A DNA stretch of 64,000 bases from Mycobacterium sp. 050128 (lineage in GTDB: Bacteria; Actinomycetota; Actinomycetes; Mycobacteriales; Mycobacteriaceae). Below, one piece after another: positions 25,395 to 33,874 of this stretch. The position numbers were made by a program, and so were the translations under genes. The notes under the pieces are model-generated. The model made no database searches. It was not told where the DNA came from and saw only the letters and a list, made by a program, of their open reading frames with translations. Each line of letters begins with the position of its first letter. Within the stretch, counting starts at the first letter, position 1. The stretch spans positions 124,001 through 188,000 of the forward strand of contig NZ_JAZGLW010000003.1 in the NCBI RefSeq assembly GCF_036409155.1, given 5' to 3'.

Positions 25395-26465
25395 TTACGA
25401 GCAGTCGCAGCAGTCTCCACAGTCGCAGCAGCACTCGCAGCCATCGCAGCAGCAGATGCAGGTGCCGTCACCGCGCCCGCCCTTGCGCTTGTTCCCGGGG
25501 TTAGGGGTTTCGCCCTCGGGGTTTTCGCCGGTCGGATAGCCGGCACCGACGGGCTGGTTGCCGAAGTTGATGCCTTCCTGCTGGCCGTGCGGGGTGCCGC
25601 AGGTGGGATGGCCGGACCGGCTGAAGGTGCGCGAGATCGCCCGTCGTACCTCGCGGGTCAGCAACCGCTGGGCCAGGCGGCCGTCGGTGAACTCGACTTC
25701 GGCCAAGGCCAATTCGATGCCCAGCGCCGCGTCGTCGCACAGGACGCGGGCCTGCTCCAGCGGAGTTTCGGTGGCGGCCAACGGGTTCCACTTACCGCGG
25801 GCGAGGTCGTCGTCGTAATCCTCGACCGCGTCGAGCAGGTGCGCGATTCGTCCGAACAGCTGACCGATCTCGCGCAGCGGTGCCTGGTTGCCCGTGCGGC
25901 CGGCCAACACCGCGGTGTGGGCGAACGCTGCGGCGACCGCGGTTTCGGTGGGCTCGGTCACGATTAAGAGCGAGCTGCCCGGCCCGGCCGCCGCCTCGAG
26001 ATCGGCCTGGCGGTCCATCGCCGCGACCAGCACGCCCGTGTCGAAGCCCAGGGTGTGGCCGGTGTCGGTGCCCTGGCGCACCCAGCGCTCGGCGATGCGG
26101 CGCGCGGCCGGTCGCACACCGGCGGCACCGACCATGCCGTCGTGGTCGTCGACGTGATCGCGGACCCGGGCCGCGGCCAGGGCCAGCGACACGACGGCGG
26201 CCAGTCGTGCGCAGTCGCCGGTGGCCACGTCGGCGCGCCGCATGCCACGCCCGGGGCACGGCCCGGCCTTGCGGCGGGTGGGCTGCTCGGGGGATTGCGC
26301 CTCGACCAGCAACGACACCACGAGGCCGTCGTAATTGGTGGCGATCCGCGCGGACTGCCCGTAGTCGTCGCGGAGTGCCAGACACAGTCCGCACAGTTGG
26401 GCGGTCCAGGCTGCTGCGAGCTCACTGCCGAGTCGATGACGGCAGGGCCGGATGATGCCGAACAT
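25395..26465 (-). CDS. DUF5685 family protein with cysteine-rich tail
   Basis: A 356-residue protein opening MFGIIRPCRHRLGSEL...CGLCLALRDDYG, characteristic of actinobacterial DUF5685 proteins. A helical body contains DAVEDYDDDLARGKWNP, recalling the Asp-rich motif of prenyl-synthase folds. The last 22 residues hold 12 cysteines interspersed with Asp, Gly and Glu, a metallothionein-like tail after a Gly/Pro/Asn-rich linker. Metal binding is the obvious inference. Function in the family is undefined. It follows the antiporter end-to-start with a gap of about 90 bp. Confidence 0.75.
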   Translation of the reverse strand: MFGIIRPCRHRLGSELAAAWTAQLCGLCLALRDDYGQSARIATNYDGLVVSLLVEAQSPEQPTRRKAGPCPGRGMRRADVATGDCARLAAVVSLALAAARVRDHVDDHDGMVGAAGVRPAARRIAERWVRQGTDTGHTLGFDTGVLVAAMDRQADLEAAAGPGSSLLIVTEPTETAVAAAFAHTAVLAGRTGNQAPLREIGQLFGRIAHLLDAVEDYDDDLARGKWNPLAATETPLEQARVLCDDAALGIELALAEVEFTDGRLAQRLLTREVRRAISRTFSRSGHPTCGTPHGQQEGINFGNQPVGAGYPTGENPEGETPNPGNKRKGGRGDGTCICCCDGCECCCDCGDCCDCS

Positions 26466-26616
26466 GCACAGAAGCTACCCGACCCACAGCAAACGCGCGC
26501 CCAAAAACGCCGGCCTTACCTGGGCGCGGGCAAAGATTGCGGCAAGGGAAAGTCGCGCTGCCAACATGGTGATCATCACAATCCCTCGGCTAGGACGCAT
26601 TCCGCGCCCCGCCATA

Positions 26617-27069
26617 ATGGTGGTGATGACTTTCGTGAAGATCAGGCTCTCCGTGACCGTCGCGATTCTCGTCTCGTCGATGTTGGTGGGTTGCCACTTC
26701 GAGAGCAGAAACCCGCCGACGGCCAAGTCGCTTGTGGTTCCGATGGAACAGGTGCTGAAGCAGAACAGCATCACCCAGAACGTGACCCTGGCGGTGGGCA
26801 ACACACTCAAACTGCAGTTGGGCGCGAATTACAGCACCCCGTTCCGGTGGCAGGTTGACACGAAGATCGCCGACGGTTCGATCATCGAGCAAACCAGTCA
26901 CCAGTACATGCAGCCGAGCAGCGACGCGATGGGCGCGCCCGGCACCGAGGTGTGGATGTTCACGGCGCTGAAGCCGGGGACGACGACGATTTCCACCTAT
27001 TACTCAAGCTTCGTGGGCAAGAACACCGCGCCGGTGTGCCAGTACACCGCGGTCGTGACTGTGCAGTAA
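26617..27069 (+). CDS. Chagasin-like (I42) protease-inhibitor lipoprotein
   Basis: A 150-residue exported protein. The signal peptide MVVMTFVKIRLSVTVAILVS ends in a lipobox, MLVGC. The mature domain has VGNTLKLQLGANYSTPFRW and GAPGTEVWMFTALKPGTTTI, matching the three inhibitory loops of chagasin-type cysteine-protease inhibitors (compare GTxGTxxxxFKAxKxG). It would sit on the outer membrane leaflet and inhibit papain-like peptidases, possibly host or amoebal. ATG 26617 is chosen because upstream in-frame codons overlap the DUF5685 start and look non-coding. Confidence 0.72.
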   Translation: MVVMTFVKIRLSVTVAILVSSMLVGCHFESRNPPTAKSLVVPMEQVLKQNSITQNVTLAVGNTLKLQLGANYSTPFRWQVDTKIADGSIIEQTSHQYMQPSSDAMGAPGTEVWMFTALKPGTTTISTYYSSFVGKNTAPVCQYTAVVTVQ

Positions 27070-27108
27070 ACCACTGCGGACGAGCCGCGCCTCAGCTACC
27101 GTCTGGCT

Positions 27109-27588
27109 GTGCTTGGCTTCCTCCGCAAGTGGTCGCAATTGACCAATCTGCCTGCCGAGCTGCACGACGAGCTCGAGGCCGAGGGGCTTATCTTCCTGGC
27201 CGGTCGGGTCGGCGTCGTGCGGCACTTCAGTGGGCATGTCCCGGGCGTCTTTTCGTCCTCGGGTGTCTCGCGCTACAGGGGTGCGTTCGCGTTCAGCGCC
27301 GCGCGGATCGTCGCCACCTTCCCGACGCGTGGGGACGCCAATCTGCGGTCCATCGACTGTCCCTGGGACACCAACAAGGGTCCGGCCGCGGCGACGATCA
27401 CCAAGAAGGGACTGCTGATCGACATCGATCTGCGTGGTGTGGATCGCGCCTTCAGCGGGTCGATGAAACTGCATTACAAGCGGCACGTGCCCGACGAGGT
27501 GCTGGATCGGCTGCCGACCACCTCACTGCGGTTCCCGGTTGACCCGGTATTCGTGTATCGCGCCGCGGGAGTGCGTCCCAAGTCGTAG
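27109..27588 (+). CDS. Conserved hypothetical protein
   Basis: A 159-residue soluble protein (GTG start) with no signal peptide or known motif. ELEAEGLIFLAGRVGVVRHFSGHVPG and YKRHVPDEVLDRLP suggest a beta-rich fold. Its stop is 9 bp from the start of the DsbA-like gene, so it is probably the first gene of a three-gene operon (27109-28953) with mycothiol-type enzymes. Confidence 0.65.
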   Translation: MLGFLRKWSQLTNLPAELHDELEAEGLIFLAGRVGVVRHFSGHVPGVFSSSGVSRYRGAFAFSAARIVATFPTRGDANLRSIDCPWDTNKGPAAATITKKGLLIDIDLRGVDRAFSGSMKLHYKRHVPDEVLDRLPTTSLRFPVDPVFVYRAAGVRPKS

Positions 27589-27597
27589 GGTCAATAG

Positions 27598-28299
27598 ATG
27601 AACACCGTCGTGGATTTCCACTTCGACCCGATGTGCCCCTTCGCCTTCCAGACGTCGTTGTGGATCCGCGATGTGCGTGAACAACTGGGCATCGCCGTCA
27701 ATTGGCGGTTCTTCAGCCTGGAAGAGATCAACCGGGTCGACGGCAAGAAGCATCCCTGGGAGCGCGACTGGTCCTACGGCTGGTCGTTGATGCGGATCGG
27801 CGCGCTGCTGCGTCGAACCGACATGGCGTTGCTCGACCGGTGGTACGCGGCGATCGGCCGCGAATTGCACACCCTCGGCGGCAGGCCGCACGAGCCCGCG
27901 GTGGCGCGAAAGTTGTTGAGCGACATCGGCGTCGACGACGCGAATCTCGATGCGGCACTTGACGACCCGACCACCCACGACGAGGTTCGCGCCGAGCATC
28001 AGCGAGTGCTAAATGCGGGTGGCTACGGTGTCCCGACGCTGTTCATCGACGAACAGTGCCTGTTCGGCCCGGTATTGGTAGATCCGCCGACCGGCCCCGC
28101 GGCGCTGAAACTGTGGGACGTCGTGACCGGGATGGCCGAGCTGCCGCACGTCTACGAGCTGCAACGGCCCAAGTCGGCCGCCGACGTCGAGCTGATCGGG
28201 AAGAGTATGCGTCCGTACCTCGACGGTCGCGATTGGGTCAGCATCGATCGCGGTGAAGTCATCGACGTCGACCGGCTCACCAGTGGATCTTCGGGCTGA
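27598..28299 (+). CDS. DsbA-fold protein related to mycothiol-dependent nitroreductase, with CPFA active site
   Basis: A 233-residue thioredoxin/DsbA-fold protein. [12 protein letters not shown] is where relatives carry CPWC, and GVPTLFID supplies the cis-Pro loop. [20 protein letters not shown] and LPHVYELQR align with recalled Rv2466c, the mycothiol-dependent nitroreductase. The resolving cysteine is absent (CPFA), so it may work by a monothiol, mycothiol-linked mechanism. It lies between a hypothetical gene and a mycothiol-superfamily DinB-like gene with 9-bp gaps. Confidence 0.78.
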   Translation: MNTVVDFHFDPMCPFAFQTSLWIRDVREQLGIAVNWRFFSLEEINRVDGKKHPWERDWSYGWSLMRIGALLRRTDMALLDRWYAAIGRELHTLGGRPHEPAVARKLLSDIGVDDANLDAALDDPTTHDEVRAEHQRVLNAGGYGVPTLFIDEQCLFGPVLVDPPTGPAALKLWDVVTGMAELPHVYELQRPKSAADVELIGKSMRPYLDGRDWVSIDRGEVIDVDRLTSGSSG

Positions 28300-28308
28300 A
28301 ATACCGCG

Positions 28309-28953
28309 ATGGCCGACGTTTGGCTGGACACGCAAGAGCGCCTAGAGCTTTGCGATCTGTTCGACGAGCTCGGCCCGTCGGTCCCGACGCTTCTCGAAGG
28401 CTGGACCGCCCGCGATCTCGCCGCCCATCTCGTGTTGCGCGAACGTGATCTGCTTGCCGGGCCTTGCCTCGTGTTACCCGGGCCGTTTGGCCGGTTCGCC
28501 GAGCGGCGCAGAGCGGGATTGGCTCGCCGCGAGGACTTCTCGTGGCTCATCTCTCGAATCCGGTCCGGGCCGCCCGTCGGGTTCTTCCGCATCGGATGGG
28601 TTCGCGCGATGGCGAATCTCAATGAGTTCTTCGTTCATCACGAGGACCTGCGCCGAGCGAATGGGCAAGGCGCTCGGAACCTCACGCCCCCGATGGATGC
28701 CGCACTGTGGCGAAATGTCCGCCGGGGTGGTCGCTTTCTGAGTAGACGTCTTGAGGGCGTTGGGCTCGAAATCCGGTGGGCCGGAACCAACGAGCGGGTG
28801 ACGGCGGTAGCAGGAGATCCCGCGGCTCTGCTCACCGGAGAGCCGGGGGAGCTCCTGCTCTACGTCTTTGGGCGTCAAGCGGTTGCGCACGTCGACGTGA
28901 GCGGCCCGGCGGAGGCGGTGGCGGCGGTGCGTCACACGCACTTCGGTATGTGA
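28309..28953 (+). CDS. TIGR03085-like DinB/maleylpyruvate-isomerase-fold metal-binding protein
   Basis: A 214-residue four-helix-bundle protein. LLEGWTARDLAAHLVLRERD provides the first metal His and NLNEFFVHHEDLRRANG the others, the pattern of the TIGR03085 group in the mycothiol-dependent maleylpyruvate isomerase superfamily. Members are presumed mycothiol transferases, though most are uncharacterised. The stop directly abuts that of the convergent LLM gene (28953/28954) with no intervening base. Confidence 0.82.
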   Translation: MADVWLDTQERLELCDLFDELGPSVPTLLEGWTARDLAAHLVLRERDLLAGPCLVLPGPFGRFAERRRAGLARREDFSWLISRIRSGPPVGFFRIGWVRAMANLNEFFVHHEDLRRANGQGARNLTPPMDAALWRNVRRGGRFLSRRLEGVGLEIRWAGTNERVTAVAGDPAALLTGEPGELLLYVFGRQAVAHVDVSGPAEAVAAVRHTHFGM

Positions 28954-29967
28954 CTACTGACGCAGCTGGCGCGCGATCTCTCCATAGCGCTCGAAACGGT
29001 CGTGATCGCCCAGGGCGTTGTAAAGGGCTACGCGCGTGGCGATTCCGCCGTACTTCTGGGTCAGCGCGTCGGCCAGGCCATCCCACGTCGACTCGGTGGC
29101 GAACGCCGCGATGTGCTCGTCGCTGATCTGGGCCGCCATGCCCGCGAAATCGCCGGCCTTCTGCTTCTCGCGGATGCGGGCCGTGGTGCCCTCGAACCCG
29201 GCCTCGTCCCAGATGAACGCGTAGTTGGGGGTGCTGCCATAGAAGGCCATGCTGGTGCGCACCGTCTCGCGTTGCGAGTCGCGGTCCTCGTCGCTGTCGC
29301 CGACGATCGTCATGGCCGGGATGATGATCGCGATGTCCGACGGTGAGCGCCCGGCCTTCTCCGCGCCGGCGGTGATGTTCGGCAGCACATGACGTTTGAG
29401 GTAGCCGAGCTCGCCGAGCGGATGGACGTGTACCCCGTCGGCCACTTCGCCGGCCATCCGCAGCATCCACGGATTGACCGCCGCCACATCGACTTTCGGA
29501 TCGGGCTCGTCGATCGGGCCCGCGCTCCACTGCGGCGTGATGAAGTCGAGGTCGTAGAACTCGCCATGGTGATCGAGCTTGCCGGTGCGGAATGCCGCGA
29601 AGCACGCCTTGACTGCCAGCACGTAGTCGCGCAGCCGCGGGCCGGGGCGTTCGAAGGCAACGCCGTAGCGGCGCACGACATGCGTGCGCACCTGGGTGCC
29701 CAGACCCAGCCGGAAGTTGCCGCCGGTCGCCTCCTGTAGCTCCCACGCCGCGGCGGCGGTGACGAATGGGCTGCGCGGGAAGGCCACCGCGACACCGGTG
29801 GACAGCTGGAGTCCGGGAGCGGCCTGCGACGCCACCGCGGCGTTGAGGTAGGCGGTGCGGCCGGTCTCGGTGAACAGCATGCCGGAGAAGCCCGCGGCCT
29901 GAGCGCGCTGGGCCACGCCGCCGATCTGAGTCAACGGTTGCGGAACCGTCATCACGTCAATGTGCAC
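28954..29967 (-). CDS. LLM class F420-dependent oxidoreductase (TIGR03617-like)
   Basis: A 337-residue luciferase-like enzyme. MTVPQPLTQIGGVAQRAQAAGFSGMLFTETGRTAYLNAA and NFRLGLGTQVRTHVVRRYGVAFERP are typical of TIGR03617, an F420-associated subgroup. GTG 29967 is the annotated-type start. It is zero bases from the stop of the TIGR03085-like gene. The substrate is unknown. Confidence 0.87.
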   Translation of the reverse strand: MHIDVMTVPQPLTQIGGVAQRAQAAGFSGMLFTETGRTAYLNAAVASQAAPGLQLSTGVAVAFPRSPFVTAAAAWELQEATGGNFRLGLGTQVRTHVVRRYGVAFERPGPRLRDYVLAVKACFAAFRTGKLDHHGEFYDLDFITPQWSAGPIDEPDPKVDVAAVNPWMLRMAGEVADGVHVHPLGELGYLKRHVLPNITAGAEKAGRSPSDIAIIIPAMTIVGDSDEDRDSQRETVRTSMAFYGSTPNYAFIWDEAGFEGTTARIREKQKAGDFAGMAAQISDEHIAAFATESTWDGLADALTQKYGGIATRVALYNALGDHDRFERYGEIARQLRQ

Positions 29968-29992
29968 GGCGCAACCCTATGCCTTGGCGTGA

Positions 29993-32296
29993 TTACTGCG
30001 CCGCGAGCGTGGCGTTCTGAGGAACACGCGGAATCTCGGTGGCGGGCACCGGGGGACAGAAGAAGTTGCCCTGCACCGCGTCGCAACCGTATTCCTTAAG
30101 CCGCAGGGCTGTTTCCGCGTCTCCGACACCTTCGGCGATCGTCGCGATGCCGAATTTCGTCGTCAACTCGATCACCGACCGGGCAATCGTGGCGGCGCGT
30201 TCGTCGTGCAGGATCGGCGCGATGAAGAGGCGGTCGAGTTTGACATCGTCGATGGGCAGTTCGCGCAGGTAGGTGAGTGAGGCGTAACCGCTGCCGAAGT
30301 CGTCGATCGCCACCCGGATGCCGGACTCGCGCAAGCGATTGAGTACCGCGCGGGCCTTCGCGAGGTCGGCCACCAACAGGTCCTCGGTGATCTCGACGGT
30401 GAGCGAACTGGCGGACATGCCGCGCGCCTCGAGCACCGACATGATGCGGTCGGGCAGCGCGTCTTCGTCCAGCGAGGGTGCCCACAGGTTGATCGCGACG
30501 GGGATGGCCGCGCCGGCCGCGTACCAATCCGACGCGTCGGCGACCGCCCGTGACAGCACCAGATCCGTCACAGCGTCCATGAGCCCGTGGTCGCGGACCA
30601 ACGGTAAGAACTCGCCGGGCTCCAGCGTGCCGAGTTCGGGATGCTCCCATCGCACCAATGCTTCGGCGCCACAGACGGATCCGGTCGTCATGTCGAATTT
30701 CGGCTGGTACAGCAGCGTCAGCAGGCGATCGTCGATGGCCCGTCGCAACTCGCCCAGCAGTTGCAGACGGGCCATGCTGTCGTCGTGTGTCGGGTGTCTG
30801 CCGAGCTGGGCCGCCATGCCGGGAGTGAAAGTCTGCACATCGGTCGAGCTGGCATGTTGGGCCCAGCTGCGGGCCGCGCTGGCCTGGTCGAGAAGCTCGC
30901 CCGGGATCAGGGCCGAGCCAGGTTCGGATCCAGACGAGGCCAGGCCGATGTTGAGGTGTATGTGCAGCCGATGATTCTCGAGTTCGAGAGGCTCCGCGAA
31001 GGCATAGACGAGTTTTCTGGCGACCTGTGCGGCGACCTCGGAGCGGTCTTCGACCAGGATGGCGAAGTCGTCCCCGTTCATCCGCGCGACCGTGTCGGCG
31101 GGCCGCACGTTGACGTGGAGCCGCTCACCGACACTGCGCAGTAGCTCGTCGCCGACCGCATACCCGAGCGTGTCATTCACCATCTTGAAATCACTGATAT
31201 TGAGCGCAATTACGCTGACCGGGACGCCAGAGTAAATGTGCAGCCGGGCCGCGTGCGCGAGCCGATCGTCGAATAGTCGCTGATTGGCTAACCCCGTCAG
31301 CGGGTCCCGCAGGGCCACTTCGGACAGTGCGGCGGCCAGATGTTGTTTGCGGTCGAGCAATAACAAGTGGCGGGCGACCGTGGTTAGGAATAGCACCACG
31401 CAGACCGAAAAGATGACCGCTTCGGCCTGGCTACTGGGCCAAAAGTGCACAGCTCCGACGGCAATCGCCAACAGCACGGGCCCATATGGCAGCCACAGCG
31501 ACGTTCTCGATAATGTCTGAGAGAAGCCGAGGTCGAGCTCGGGGCCGGGTCGAGACGCAATTGCCGACAGCGCGACAAAGTAGATACCGGCGGCCCATCC
31601 AAAAATGACCCAGTTATTGGGGACACGGTCGGGATGATTATCCCAGACGTGGATGATTCCGGCCGTCGCAATGGCCGCCCAGCCCAGGGTCATAAATGTC
31701 GGGGAGAGTTTGCGGCCCGGTTCGGCTTTCCGCACGGTCACGGTCGACATCACGAAAAGCCCGACATACACCGCGGTGGCGGCGGCCAACAACATCAAGG
31801 GCATGGTGACGATTTGTTCGGGTCGGCCGAAGTGCCCCAGCACCAGAATGGACAGCACGATCAACAACGACGCGGCGACGAGGATGCCGTCGAGCAGCAG
31901 GCCGATTCCGAATCGAGAGTCGTCGCGGCTGGGAATCGTGACGGCGGTGGCCAGCGCGCCGAGGGGCAACACGACGAAGCCCAGGTTGGCCGCCGAGATG
32001 CCCATCATCGGTGGAATTCCGCCGAGGGCGACGTACCACCAGACCGCCTGGCCGGCTGTCCAGGCGGACAAGCCGATGCTCAGCACCGTCCACGCGAGCC
32101 GTTGGCGCCCTCGAGAGGACCGGGCGGCGACCACTGCGCAGCCGTTCGAAAACACGCTCAGAATCCAGAGTCCGACCGGACCGGTGAGCGCTCGATCCGA
32201 AGGGCCACTTCTGGTGAACAACAACACGCCGTACACGAGCAGACCGACAGTCGCCAACAGAGCGAGCGCAGTTCGGCGTCGTGTCAGTGAGAACAT
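29993..32296 (-). CDS. Membrane GGDEF/EAL protein with degenerate GGDEF
   Basis: About 767 residues. Eight to ten hydrophobic spans occupy the N-terminal third. The GGDEF domain reads MNGDDF (residues 424-428 counting from ATG 32347), which is degenerate and probably not a cyclase. The EAL domain has GAEALVRWEHP (E562-L564), EITEDLL, IDDFGSGYASLTYLRELPIDDVKLDRLF and TIAEGV, so a c-di-GMP phosphodiesterase is expected, with the GGDEF perhaps binding GTP as a sensor. ATG 32296 (MFSLTRRR) is favoured over 32347. It is a membrane-linked second-messenger regulator. Confidence 0.87.
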   Translation of the reverse strand: MFSLTRRRTALALLATVGLLVYGVLLFTRSGPSDRALTGPVGLWILSVFSNGCAVVAARSSRGRQRLAWTVLSIGLSAWTAGQAVWWYVALGGIPPMMGISAANLGFVVLPLGALATAVTIPSRDDSRFGIGLLLDGILVAASLLIVLSILVLGHFGRPEQIVTMPLMLLAAATAVYVGLFVMSTVTVRKAEPGRKLSPTFMTLGWAAIATAGIIHVWDNHPDRVPNNWVIFGWAAGIYFVALSAIASRPGPELDLGFSQTLSRTSLWLPYGPVLLAIAVGAVHFWPSSQAEAVIFSVCVVLFLTTVARHLLLLDRKQHLAAALSEVALRDPLTGLANQRLFDDRLAHAARLHIYSGVPVSVIALNISDFKMVNDTLGYAVGDELLRSVGERLHVNVRPADTVARMNGDDFAILVEDRSEVAAQVARKLVYAFAEPLELENHRLHIHLNIGLASSGSEPGSALIPGELLDQASAARSWAQHASSTDVQTFTPGMAAQLGRHPTHDDSMARLQLLGELRRAIDDRLLTLLYQPKFDMTTGSVCGAEALVRWEHPELGTLEPGEFLPLVRDHGLMDAVTDLVLSRAVADASDWYAAGAAIPVAINLWAPSLDEDALPDRIMSVLEARGMSASSLTVEITEDLLVADLAKARAVLNRLRESGIRVAIDDFGSGYASLTYLRELPIDDVKLDRLFIAPILHDERAATIARSVIELTTKFGIATIAEGVGDAETALRLKEYGCDAVQGNFFCPPVPATEIPRVPQNATLAAQ

Positions 32297-32488
32297 TTCT
32301 CCTGCCCTGTCGTATGCGGTTGTCCGAAGCAGGATAAGCCACAGCAAGGGCGTCCGTGCTCTCTATTGTGGCCCTTTTAACAATTTCGCTGAAAAGTCTT
32401 CGGGTCGTTACGAGGTGGGTTGCCGGTTATACCAGAACTACTCGGATGATTGCGATTCGGGAATGCAGTCGAAATCAGTGATGCGGCG

Positions 32489-33874
32489 TCACTTGTGTTC
32501 TGCGGCAAAGACGACATCGGGGTTGAGGATGCCGGCCGGATCGAAGGACTCCTTGATCCGATGCAGCAGGTCGACTTTGACCGGGTCTTCGAGCTCGCGC
32601 CAGTAGGGAGCCTTGGCGCGGCCCAGGCCGTGCTCGCCGGAGATCGCTCCGCCCAATTCCATTGCGAGAGCGAAGATGTCGGTTAGCAGCTGCTTGCGCG
32701 TGTCGGGGTCTTTGCAGAAGATCGCCAGGTGCACGTTGCCGTCGCCGGCGTGACCACAGCCCGCCGCACCGCCGCCGGCCGCCGTCGCCAGGCCGCGCAC
32801 GGCCTCGAGGAACTTCGGCATGGCCCCGCGCGGCACGACGGTATCGATCAGGTCGTCGGCGCCGATCGCCTTCAATGTCCAGAACGCGTTCTCGCGCGCC
32901 TCGATCAGCTTGCGTGCCGAACCGCCTTCCAGCACATAGGCATCGACGGCGCCCAGCTCGGCGAGCAGCTCACCGGCCCGCTCGACATCCTCGTCGAGTC
33001 GGTCCGCGGTCCGGTTCTCAAGTCCCACAACGAGATACGCCTGACAGCTGTCGCGGATCTTGTCCGGGATACCGAGTTCGAGGTTCTGCGTGTGCACGAG
33101 CGCGGCCATCGTCAGATTGTCGATGTATTCAAGGATGTAGGGCCCCAGGCCGCTGGCGATGACCTGCGGCACCGCCTCCATGACCTGGTCGAAATCGGCG
33201 AACGGCGCGAGCACGGTGGCGCTGTGGTCAAGGCGCGGATGCAGCTTGACGATCACCTCGGTGGCCAACGCGAGCGTGCCTTCGGAGCCGACGATGAGTT
33301 GGGTCAGGTCGTAGCCGGTGGACACCTTGGCGATCTTGCCGCCGGTGCGGATGATCTCGCCGGTCGGCAGCACCGCCTGCAGCCCCAGCACGTTGTGGCG
33401 GGCGATCCCGTATTTGACCGCGCGCATGCCGCCGGCGTTGGTCCCGACGTTGCCGCCGACGCTGGACGACAGCTCGCCGGGCTGGACCATGTAGCGCAGG
33501 CCTGCTGCTGCGGTGGCGGCGTCGAGCTCGGTGAGCGTCACGCCGGGTTGGACGACGGCGACCTGATTGGTGGTGTCGACCTCGAGGACGTTATTCATGC
33601 GTTCGAACGAGATGACCAGCCCGTCTTTGCTCGGCATCGCCGCACCCGACAAGCCGGTCCCGGATCCGCGAGCCGTCACCGGAACCTGGTGCTCCGTAGC
33701 CACTTTCAGCAGCTGGGCCACCTCTTCGGCGGTGGCCGGTTTGGCAACGTACGCCGGACGCTGCGGCGGATGATTCAGCTCCTCGTCGTGCCAATAGTCG
33801 TCGGGGATGGCGTCGCCTTCGAGGAGGTTGTGGGTTCCGACGATTTCGGCGAGGCGGTTCGCGATGTCGCTCAT
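32489..33874 (-). CDS. FAD-linked oxidase (GlcD/D-lactate dehydrogenase type)
   Basis: A 461-residue flavoenzyme of the FAD_binding_4 fold: PVTARGSGTGLSGAAMPSKD and QPGELSSSVGGNVGTNAGGM bind FAD, and GCGHAGDGNVHLAIF and SGEHGLGRAKAPYW belong to the C-terminal catalytic domain. It oxidises a 2-hydroxy acid such as D-lactate or glycolate. ATG 33874 overlaps the PhyH stop (ATGA); the open frame further upstream is antisense to PhyH and rejected. Size, strand and order fit recalled Rv2280. Confidence 0.88.
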   Translation of the reverse strand: MSDIANRLAEIVGTHNLLEGDAIPDDYWHDEELNHPPQRPAYVAKPATAEEVAQLLKVATEHQVPVTARGSGTGLSGAAMPSKDGLVISFERMNNVLEVDTTNQVAVVQPGVTLTELDAATAAAGLRYMVQPGELSSSVGGNVGTNAGGMRAVKYGIARHNVLGLQAVLPTGEIIRTGGKIAKVSTGYDLTQLIVGSEGTLALATEVIVKLHPRLDHSATVLAPFADFDQVMEAVPQVIASGLGPYILEYIDNLTMAALVHTQNLELGIPDKIRDSCQAYLVVGLENRTADRLDEDVERAGELLAELGAVDAYVLEGGSARKLIEARENAFWTLKAIGADDLIDTVVPRGAMPKFLEAVRGLATAAGGGAAGCGHAGDGNVHLAIFCKDPDTRKQLLTDIFALAMELGGAISGEHGLGRAKAPYWRELEDPVKVDLLHRIKESFDPAGILNPDVVFAAEHK

